Assembly (NCBI GenBank): GCA_002343485.1
Contig: DDST01000006.1
Span: 1 to 23,214 of the forward strand
Source: Proteobacteria bacterium UBA2383
GTDB lineage: Bacteria > Pseudomonadota > Gammaproteobacteria > Competibacterales > Competibacteraceae
DNA: 23,214 nt
Direction: 5' to 3'
Positions 1 through 6,184 of the stretch are shown here, in pieces (the first letter of the stretch is position 1; every line of letters starts with the position of its first letter). The position numbers and the translations under genes were made by a program. The notes beneath the pieces were generated by a model. That model was not told the DNA's origin and searched no databases. It saw only the letters and a program-made list of their open reading frames with translations.

Positions 1-529
1 CTTCCCAGGTCATGTGCTTGGGCTTGGGCATGCACTGCTGGCCCTGTACCTTGGTGAATTGGGCAAAACTGCCCCAGTTGGTTTCATAGCCCCAGATGCG
101 GAAGGTCGGCGAGTACATCGGGTCGCCGCCGCTCTTGACCCATTCGCAATTGCGGCTGTACTGGCCGCAATGCATGACCACTTCGTCGCCGACCTTGACG
201 TTGGTCACATCCTTGCCGACCTTGTAAACAATCCCCGAGGCGTCGCTGCCGCCGATATGGAAGTCTTCCGGTTCACCGCTTTTGTTGCGCGCGCCGATCA
301 CGTTGACCGGAATCCCCAGCCCGGCCCAGACGTTGTTGTAGTTGATCCCCGCCGCCATCACATAGACCAGCACTTCATCATCAGCAATCGGCGGTACGTT
401 CACGACTTCCTGCTGGAATGCTTCGGTTGGCTTACCGAAGCGCTCGGCACGGATCAGCCAGGCGTGCATCTTGGGGGGCACTACACCCAGCGGCGGCATT
501 TCACCAAGATTGTAAAGTTCTTTGGCCAT
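1..529 (-). CDS. ccr: Crotonyl-CoA carboxylase/reductase, N-terminal part (cut by window edge)
   Basis: The enzyme reductively carboxylates crotonyl-CoA with NADPH and CO2 to ethylmalonyl-CoA, the committing step of the ethylmalonyl-CoA pathway. Only the first 176 residues are visible; the rest lies beyond base 1. They form the GroES-like N-terminal domain of the medium-chain dehydrogenase/reductase superfamily, with AAGINYNNVWA at residues 59-69 and the HIGGSDASGIVYKVG stretch at 91-105, typical of Ccr rather than of generic quinone reductases. The ATG at 529 has an AGAGGA ribosome-binding site at 541-546. It follows meaB on the same strand after 45 bases, so it is probably co-transcribed with ecm and meaB. 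The NADPH-binding and CO2-binding residues are outside the window and cannot be checked here. Confidence 0.9.
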   Translation of the reverse strand, partial: MAKELYNLGEMPPLGVVPPKMHAWLIRAERFGKPTEAFQQEVVNVPPIADDEVLVYVMAAGINYNNVWAGLGIPVNVIGARNKSGEPEDFHIGGSDASGIVYKVGKDVTNVKVGDEVVMHCGQYSRNCEWVKSGGDPMYSPTFRIWGYETNWGSFAQFTKVQGQQCMPKPKHMTWE

Positions 530-574
530 GGTTACTGCATTCCTCTTTGTTGGGGTTGTTTATTTAGAGATTAG

Positions 575-1558
575 TCATTGGATATTGGGAATGACACGGG
601 AGCGCAAATCTTCGTAAGCAGCAATCGGCGAGCGGCGCGGTGCACTGGCCAATTCCGCAAATAGGGTATTTTCGCCGCCCAACCGGTTGATACCGTACCG
701 GCCAAACTCCTCGCGCAGGTGTTTAACCAGCCATTCCGCTTGACAGCGCTGGCGGCGGGCAGCGAATTGCCCCCGCTCAAGCAACCAGTGACGGTGGCTG
801 TCTAGCGCATCAGCCAAGGCGTCAATGCCGCTGCCTAGCGCGGCGCTGGCCGATAGTGCCGGGGCGTGCCAACCGTCGGCATCGGTGCGCCGTCCCAGTG
901 TGGTTTTCAGTTCTGACAAGGTCTTGCGCGCCGCCATGCCGATATCTTCCTTGTTGACCACGATGACATGCGGGATTTCCATGATGCCTGCTTTGAGGAA
1001 TTGGATGCTGTCGCCGGAGGCCGGTTGGGCGACGAAGCAAGTGGTATCCGTCATTTTCGAAACATCGATTTCCTTTTGGCCAACACCTACCGTTTCCACC
1101 AGCACGATGTCAAACGCCGCTAGCATCGCCAGGCTCATCGGCCAGACTTCTGCGCTGAGGCCACCGAACTCGCCTCGACAGGCCAGCGAGCGGATGAATA
1201 CTTCACGGTCCGCACCGCTGGCATGCATCCGTAGCCGGTCGCCCAGTAAAGCACCACCGCTGATAGGACTGGATGGGTCCACCGCCAAAATGGCGACCTT
1301 CAAGCCGCGTCGCCGCCACACCTGGATCAATGCCGCGGTCAACGAAGATTTACCCGCACCTGGCGGACCCGTGATACCGATCAAGTGCCCGCCTGCATCC
1401 AGTTTCTCCACCGGCAAAGCGTCTAGGAAGGCCGCAGCGCATTGCCGCGCGGCTGGCCGGCGGTCATCCAGCAGGTTTAGCGCTTGAGCCAGCGCCAGCC
1501 GGTCACGGGTGCTGACCGCGGACGCCAGCACCATTGGGTCGGGAAGCGCCGGGATCAT
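575..1558 (-). CDS. meaB: MeaB-type P-loop GTPase, chaperone of the B12-dependent mutase
   Basis: MeaB/ArgK-family G proteins guard acyl-CoA mutases: they gate loading of adenosylcobalamin and help eject damaged cofactor at the expense of GTP. The 327-residue protein is of normal family length. It shows the P-loop GPPGAGKS at residues 64-71, the LAVDPSSP segment at 91-98, the ETVGVGQ switch motif at 155-161, and the guanine-specificity motif NKED at 202-205. Its start codon overlaps the ecm stop codon in an ATGA arrangement (1555-1558), so translation is likely coupled to the mutase. This supports a dedicated role as partner of ethylmalonyl-CoA mutase, although MeaB proteins can also serve methylmalonyl-CoA mutase. 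The C-terminal dimerisation region appears complete. Confidence 0.93.
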   Translation of the reverse strand: MIPALPDPMVLASAVSTRDRLALAQALNLLDDRRPAARQCAAAFLDALPVEKLDAGGHLIGITGPPGAGKSSLTAALIQVWRRRGLKVAILAVDPSSPISGGALLGDRLRMHASGADREVFIRSLACRGEFGGLSAEVWPMSLAMLAAFDIVLVETVGVGQKEIDVSKMTDTTCFVAQPASGDSIQFLKAGIMEIPHVIVVNKEDIGMAARKTLSELKTTLGRRTDADGWHAPALSASAALGSGIDALADALDSHRHWLLERGQFAARRQRCQAEWLVKHLREEFGRYGINRLGGENTLFAELASAPRRSPIAAYEDLRSRVIPNIQ

Positions 1559-3558
1559 GCCACCGTGACCGGTTGCAGATCGTGGGCTTTGCGGATCAGG
1601 TTGAGAATGTCCACCATGATACCGTTCATGTCGATATCCTTAGGGGTGTAGACGGCTGAGATACCACGCTCTTTTAGTAGCTTGGCGTCACTTTCGGGAA
1701 TAATGCCACCGATGACCACCGGCAGGTTCTTCAACCCGGCCTGGCTCAACTGGTTGAACACATCTTCCACCATCTCCACATGGCTGCCAGAGAGCACCGA
1801 TAGACCGATCAGGTGAACACCTTCCTCCAGCGCCGCCTTGGCAATCTGTTCCGGGGTCAGGCGGATACCTTCATAGACGATCTCGAAGCCGACATCGCGA
1901 CCCTTGACAGCAATCTGCTCCGCACCATTGCTGTGTCCGTCCAAGCCTGGTTTGCCGATCAACAGACGCAAGGGCCGGCCTAGTTCCTCGCCGGTCTTGA
2001 TGACTTCGGTGCGAATCGATATTGCCTTGGCTCCCCGGCTGTCATCGTTGGCGGGAATGTCGATGCCGGTGGGGGCGCGGTATTCGCCAAAAATGTCGCG
2101 CAGGGTCTGTGACCATTCGCCGGTCGTGACTCCCGCATGGGCGCATAGGATCGATGCTGGCATGATATTCGCTCCGCTGCGCGCCGTTTCGGCCAGATTG
2201 GCCAGCGCTGCCTTGACCTCCGCATTATTGCGCTGCGCGCGGAAGGCGTTGAGCCGTTCGATCTGCTCGCGCTCAGCACGCGGATCGACCTTCATAATGC
2301 CACTGTCAACACCGCCGGTTAGTGGCGATTGTTCGGTTTCCGTATAGCAATTCAAACCGATAATCTTCAGGCTGCCGTGCTCGATGGCGCGCATCCGCTC
2401 GGTATGGCTGGTGACCAGTTGCCGCTTGACGTAGCCGGATTCGATCGCCTGCACCATACCACCCTGTTCTTGTACCCGAGCCATTTCCTCCGTCGCGCCA
2501 TCCACGAGCGCCTTGACCTTGGCGGCGATCACCGGTGAGCCGTCGAAAATGTCGCCGTATTCCAGCAAATCAGTTTCAAAGACCAGCACCTGCTGCATGC
2601 GTAGCGCCCATTGCTGGTCCCAAGGGCGCGGCAAGCCGAGCGCTTCGTTCCAGGCCGGGAGTTGAATGGCGCGGGCGCGGGCCTTTTTAGATAGGCTGAC
2701 GCCGAGCATTTCCAGCACGATGCGCTGGACGTTGTTTTCTGGCTGCGCTTCGGTTAGACCCAGCGAGTTGACCTGCACCCCGTAACGGAAGCGGCGCATG
2801 TCCTCACTCTGGACGCCATAGCGTTCCTGGGTCAGTTTGTCCCACATCTCGCCGAACGCCCGCATTTTGCAGGTTTCCTCGATAAAGCGGATGCCGGCAT
2901 TGACAAAGAAGGAAATCCGCCCGGCGACCTGCTCAAAGCCTTCCGCGCCGATCTGGCCGGAATCGCGCACGGCGTCGAGGATAGCGATGGCGGTGGACAG
3001 GGCGTAGGCCAATTCCTGGGTCGGGGTCGCGCCTGCTTCCTGCAGGTGGTAGCTACAGATATTGGTTGGATTCCACTTAGGAATGTTCTTGACTGTGTAG
3101 GCGATGATGTCAGTGATCAGCCGCACCGAGGGTTGAGGTGGGAAGATGTAGGTGCCGCGCGACAGGTATTCCTTGAGGATATCGTTCTGCGTGGTGCCTT
3201 GTAGTTGTGCTGGCGATGCGCCCTGCCGTTCTGCCGCTGCGACGTATAACGATAGCAGCCAGGCGGCGGTCGCATTGATCGTCATGGAAGTGTTCATCTG
3301 GCCGAGCGGAATCTGGTCGAACAGGGTCTCCATATCGCCGATATGGCCGATGGGAACGCCCACCTTGCCGACTTCGCCTCGTGCGAGTGGATGATCAGAG
3401 TCGTAGCCGGTCTGCGTCGGCAAGTCGAAGGCGACCGATAGGCCGGTTTGTCCTTTGCTCAGATTGGTGCGGTAAAGTTCGTTGGACGCCTTAGCGGAGG
3501 AGTGGCCGGAGTAGGTCCGCATTAGCCAGGGTTTGTCGCGTTTGATGGGGGTAGTCAT
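1555..3558 (-). CDS. ecm: Ethylmalonyl-CoA mutase, adenosylcobalamin-dependent
   Basis: Rearranges (2R)-ethylmalonyl-CoA to (2S)-methylsuccinyl-CoA using coenzyme B12. The 667-residue protein has the N-terminal substrate barrel followed by a C-terminal B12-binding Rossmann domain. The base-off/His-on motif DGHSNG lies at about residues 540-545, with His542 as the expected lower cobalt ligand. The N-terminal signature RTYSGHSSAKASNELYRTNL and the FDLPTQTGYDSDH segment match ethylmalonyl-CoA rather than methylmalonyl-CoA mutases, and the pathway context agrees. The ORF runs 16 codons further upstream to 3606. I prefer the ATG at 3558 because AGAGG (3565-3569) lies 6 bases before it, family members begin near here, and the longer form would overlap the upstream remnant gene. 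It overlaps meaB by four bases. Confidence 0.93.
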   Translation of the reverse strand: MTTPIKRDKPWLMRTYSGHSSAKASNELYRTNLSKGQTGLSVAFDLPTQTGYDSDHPLARGEVGKVGVPIGHIGDMETLFDQIPLGQMNTSMTINATAAWLLSLYVAAAERQGASPAQLQGTTQNDILKEYLSRGTYIFPPQPSVRLITDIIAYTVKNIPKWNPTNICSYHLQEAGATPTQELAYALSTAIAILDAVRDSGQIGAEGFEQVAGRISFFVNAGIRFIEETCKMRAFGEMWDKLTQERYGVQSEDMRRFRYGVQVNSLGLTEAQPENNVQRIVLEMLGVSLSKKARARAIQLPAWNEALGLPRPWDQQWALRMQQVLVFETDLLEYGDIFDGSPVIAAKVKALVDGATEEMARVQEQGGMVQAIESGYVKRQLVTSHTERMRAIEHGSLKIIGLNCYTETEQSPLTGGVDSGIMKVDPRAEREQIERLNAFRAQRNNAEVKAALANLAETARSGANIMPASILCAHAGVTTGEWSQTLRDIFGEYRAPTGIDIPANDDSRGAKAISIRTEVIKTGEELGRPLRLLIGKPGLDGHSNGAEQIAVKGRDVGFEIVYEGIRLTPEQIAKAALEEGVHLIGLSVLSGSHVEMVEDVFNQLSQAGLKNLPVVIGGIIPESDAKLLKERGISAVYTPKDIDMNGIMVDILNLIRKAHDLQPVTVA

Positions 3559-3564
3559 TGAGTG

Positions 3565-3569
3565 CCTCT
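3565..3569 (-). promoter_or_regulatory. Ribosome-binding site deciding the ecm start
   Basis: Read on the minus strand this is AGAGG, six bases before the ATG at 3558. No comparable purine run precedes the alternative in-frame ATG at 3606, so it supports the shorter mutase start. Confidence 0.6.
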
Positions 3570-3598
3570 GGGAGTTGTTGTAATAAGGGTCAATATTT

Positions 3599-3928
3599 TT
3601 AAACATCCTTGTGGTTCATCTTTGTACAGGTTGATCCATTACTCAGGTTCATCAAGTCTTCAAGATCTTTCATTCGCCGACTGACTTGTTTGTTCTTTTT
3701 TAGTTCATTGATTCCTATAATATTCAGGGTAACTGCATCATGTTGAATAATGACTCTGTTTTGATAGCAGTCAGTAAATTCAACTCCATCAATGGTTGTC
3801 AAAATATCAATGCGGAATGGTGGGTAACCCATTTGTATTACATTGCCGATGGCATAGCCACCGGCAATACGATATTCAACTTGATAGCTGTTTAGTAACT
3901 CGACAAACTCTTTGAAGTCTTGGTTCAG
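3599..3928 (-). pseudogene. Remnant of a MNT/AbiEii-like nucleotidyltransferase, catalytic core deleted
   Basis: Reading the minus strand from a CTG at 3928 gives about 109 residues. The first 26 or so (LNQDFKEFVELLNS... to IAGGYAI) match the N-terminus of small minimal-nucleotidyltransferase proteins. The following part, from MGYPPFRIDILTTIDGVEF onward, matches their C-terminal half. Family members, as I know them, carry roughly 45 residues between these parts, including the Asp-x-Asp metal-binding motif after GGYAV. Here the two halves join directly and in frame, so the catalytic aspartates are missing. There is no ATG at the N-terminus; the first ATG is at 3832, inside the C-terminal half. 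It is probably a decayed toxin-type or accessory nucleotidyltransferase gene. The AT-rich base composition differs from flanking pathway genes. Family comparison is from memory, not from a search. Confidence 0.62.
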
Positions 3929-4062
3929 AATTTTTTAAACTGGATGTATTGATTATGGAAGATTTCTATAGCATCAATACGCTTACTGACTGGTCTTGAA
4001 ATCCAGCATGCGTAATCATTCTGTTGTTCATGTAGTGGTACTATTTTGATTAATTTTTCCAT
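3925..4062 (-). CDS. Small partner ORF of the nucleotidyltransferase remnant, apparently truncated (45 aa)
   Basis: A 45-residue ORF with ATG at 4062 and a GAGG ribosome-binding site about 8 bases upstream. It begins MEKLIKIVPLHEQQ and contains ACWISRPVSKRIDAIE and NQYIQF. This resembles a recurrent small protein (about 60-70 residues) encoded immediately before minimal-nucleotidyltransferase genes. The usual C-terminal tail is absent: the ORF stops four bases into the remnant gene's reading frame (overlap 3925-3928). That is consistent with a deletion that removed its end and the neighbour's normal start. Whether the pair functioned as a toxin-antitoxin module is not shown by the sequence. 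It may be translated but is probably non-functional. Confidence 0.45.
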   Translation of the reverse strand: MEKLIKIVPLHEQQNDYACWISRPVSKRIDAIEIFHNQYIQFKKF

Positions 4063-4113
4063 ATGAAACCTCAAAAAAAATACTTTTTTACGATGGAGTT
4101 CTTGTGTTCTTGG

Positions 4114-4938
4114 TTATGTCTTCTTGGCACGTACATATAAAACTTTCCCACTTAAATTTGATGTCTTTCTTTCCTCTAATTGAAACATACCGGGTTTGGC
4201 TTTAATTAACTCGCTGAGTTTCTTGAATCCATAGTGACGAGCATCAAAGTCGGGTTTTAATTTAGTCAAGTAGCTACCAAAATTTGCCAAATTTGCCCAT
4301 CCGGTCTCGTCACAAGATTTTTCAAGAGCTTCGAGAATAAATTCACGAGGAAACCCCTTAGGGCTTTGCTCGGAGGTGAGAGTAGTTGGATTTATTGGTG
4401 TGATTATATCTTTGGCTTGTGTGGCTTCAGTTGTCGGAAACGGTACAGTATTTTCTTGAGAGGAAGCCGGACGAAATATTTCCGTAAAAATGAATTTGTG
4501 GCAAGCATTTCGGAAAGCTTCCGGTGTTTTTTGTTCGCCAAAGCCTAGAACATTTAAACCCTCTTCACGGATACGTAATGCAAGTCCTGTAAAATCGCTA
4601 TCACTTGATACAAGGCAGAAACCATCAAATCGCTTTGTGTATAGAAGATCCATAGCATCAATGATAAGAGTACTATCAGTAGCATTCTTTCCAGTTGTGT
4701 ATGCGAATTGTTGTACAGGTTTAATTGCATGTTTGTTTAAAACTTTTTTCCACTGCGAGCTTGTTGGTGATGTAAAATCTCCATAAATTCGCTTTACGGT
4801 GGCTTCGCCAAACCTTGCAATTTCGGCGAGAAGCCCTTCAATGACGGCTGCAGGGGCGTTATCTGCATCAATTAGCACTGCGAGTCTAAGTGTCGGTTCT
4901 TCTGATTCAATTTTTGCCACAAGCTTGGGGCTTATCAT
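4114..4938 (-). CDS. NYN (PIN-like) domain protein with C-terminal OST-HTH/LOTUS domain
   Basis: A 274-residue protein with two domains. Residues about 17-155 form a NYN/PIN-like ribonuclease fold with acidic positions Asp24 and Asp26 (VLIDADN), Asp88 (GKNATDSTLIID), Asp94, and Asp113/Asp115 (VSSDSDF), so the metal-binding site appears intact. Residues about 160-190 are a low-complexity Thr/Pro/Gln-rich linker. Residues about 195-272 look like an OST-HTH (LOTUS) RNA-binding winged helix (FILEALEKS...WANLANFGSYL...FGFKK-type pattern, ending in a basic tail). Such proteins are widespread in bacteria and are thought to act on RNA; the target is unknown. It lies between mch and the remnant genes on the same strand, in AT-rich DNA unlike the surrounding pathway genes, which suggests acquisition. 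AAGAAAGGA precedes the chosen ATG. Confidence 0.82.
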   Translation of the reverse strand: MISPKLVAKIESEEPTLRLAVLIDADNAPAAVIEGLLAEIARFGEATVKRIYGDFTSPTSSQWKKVLNKHAIKPVQQFAYTTGKNATDSTLIIDAMDLLYTKRFDGFCLVSSDSDFTGLALRIREEGLNVLGFGEQKTPEAFRNACHKFIFTEIFRPASSQENTVPFPTTEATQAKDIITPINPTTLTSEQSPKGFPREFILEALEKSCDETGWANLANFGSYLTKLKPDFDARHYGFKKLSELIKAKPGMFQLEERKTSNLSGKVLYVRAKKT

Positions 4939-4968
4939 AAACTCACAAATCCTTTCTTAATATTCTAA

Positions 4969-4999
4969 GCCCCTCCCCTCTCCAGGAGAGGGGAGGGGC
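4969..4999. repeat. GC-rich perfect palindrome, 15-base arms
   Basis: Bases 4969-4983 are the exact reverse complement of 4985-4999 around a single central A, each arm built from C4-T-C4-T-C-T-C-C type runs. It lies just after the mch stop codon (minus strand) and before the NYN gene. It would form a strong hairpin in RNA and carries two runs of four G on one strand. No U-tract follows in the mch direction, so it is not a standard intrinsic terminator. It could attenuate or stabilise the mcd-mch transcript, or be a dispersed genomic repeat. Confidence 0.7.
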
Positions 5000-5008
5000 C
5001 TCCTCATC

Positions 5009-6181
5009 TCACACCGGACGCCGCTTAATCAGCAACCACCGTTCAATCTCGAAGATCTTGGCACTGATCTTCTCCTTGCTCAATTTCTGCTTGTCATTTT
5101 CCTTGATAAACAGATCTGGGCCGTAGGTTTCCAGCGCGGCGGCAGCGCTGACATTCTTCACACCGATGAATTGGAAGGTCACGATGCCAGCAGCATCGTT
5201 ATTGGGCAGGCTCTCGGTCGCCACCACTCTGGAAAGCGCCGCGACGGTATCGCCGGACACGGCTGGCTGGGTGTGATAACCTTCGGTGAAACCTAACTCC
5301 CACAGCGCATTCTCGCTCACATCACGGCTGGCCAGTCCCTCCAGCCACGCGAACACTAAGCCGCCGTAAACGATCGGTTCACCGCTCATCTTGCCCGAAA
5401 GGCCGGTGCTGTACACCCGGTCGAAGTGCAATGGATGAGTATTGCCAACCAGATAGGTCCAGGCCATGTGCTCATCGGTGATGGTCCGGCCATTGGTATG
5501 AACAATCAGATCACCGAGGGAAAAATCCTCAAAGTAGGTGTTGGGACCGGTCAACTGGCTCGGATAGCCGTTGGTGTTGATTGGCAACTCTACAACCGGA
5601 TGCTCCACCCAAGGAAACTCAACCGGGGTGGCCGGGGCGGGGGTGGTTGGCAGGCGGTTACCGCGATAGCCAACCATAATTTTGCGCTCGTACTGCAACA
5701 CGACCTGATGATGCTGATTCACACCCAGAGTGCGGATCAGCACGATGCCTGGCTTGTCTTCGCCACGTGCTTTGCGATCCACGACTTGGGTGTAACCGCG
5801 CAAAGTGTCGCCTGGATAGACGGGCCGTAGGAACTGCACGTTGTAATAGCCGAGATTGGCAATCGCTTTCTCGGAATCGTTGTGCACGCCCAGCGACAGC
5901 ACCACGTTGAATACCATTTGCGGACTGGCCGGTAGGTCCGGGAAGCCATGTGCCTTGGCGTATTCCAAGTTCAGATACAGCGGGTTACATTGCATGAACA
6001 CACGGGCGAAATCCAGCATCGGGCCACGTTCAAAGGTGTAGCCACGCGGGTGGACAAAGACCTGCCCTGGTACGAATTCATCCAGATAACGCCCATATTG
6101 TGGCTGGCGCACCCATTCAAGATTTACTGCTACGGAACCGGCGACTTCTGTCTGTTCGCCTAATCGCATTGAAAAACTCAT
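5009..6181 (-). CDS. mch: Mesaconyl-CoA hydratase (double hot-dog MaoC family)
   Basis: Adds water to mesaconyl-CoA to give methylmalyl-CoA, the step after methylsuccinyl-CoA dehydrogenase. The 390-residue protein has two hot-dog repeats: an N-terminal one (about residues 30-175, with NLGYYNVQFLRPVYPGDTL at 109-127) and a C-terminal one (about 215-385). The C-terminal repeat contains the catalytic-type stretch GNTHPLHFD (246-254) followed by a PIVYGG segment. It is somewhat longer than the alphaproteobacterial enzyme as I recall it. It starts 3 bases after the mcd stop codon, with a GGTAGGGGG purine run in the mcd end, so the two are almost certainly one operon. A generic MaoC dehydratase is the alternative; the neighbours favour Mch. 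Confidence 0.85.
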   Translation of the reverse strand: MSFSMRLGEQTEVAGSVAVNLEWVRQPQYGRYLDEFVPGQVFVHPRGYTFERGPMLDFARVFMQCNPLYLNLEYAKAHGFPDLPASPQMVFNVVLSLGVHNDSEKAIANLGYYNVQFLRPVYPGDTLRGYTQVVDRKARGEDKPGIVLIRTLGVNQHHQVVLQYERKIMVGYRGNRLPTTPAPATPVEFPWVEHPVVELPINTNGYPSQLTGPNTYFEDFSLGDLIVHTNGRTITDEHMAWTYLVGNTHPLHFDRVYSTGLSGKMSGEPIVYGGLVFAWLEGLASRDVSENALWELGFTEGYHTQPAVSGDTVAALSRVVATESLPNNDAAGIVTFQFIGVKNVSAAAALETYGPDLFIKENDKQKLSKEKISAKIFEIERWLLIKRRPV

Positions 6182-6184
6182 GGT

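Noticed and set aside
14..574. Plus-strand ORF of 186 codons at the window start
   Set aside because: It is the shadow of ccr; the minus-strand translation has clear family motifs and a ribosome-binding site.
825..1487. Plus-strand ORF of 220 codons opposite meaB
   Set aside because: Its composition (Ser/Ala/Arg-rich, no motifs) is typical of an antisense shadow, and meaB motifs on the other strand are complete.
3559..3606. Longer ecm start at 3606
   Set aside because: It adds 16 residues not typical of the family, lacks a ribosome-binding site, and overlaps the upstream remnant; the ATG at 3558 is better supported.
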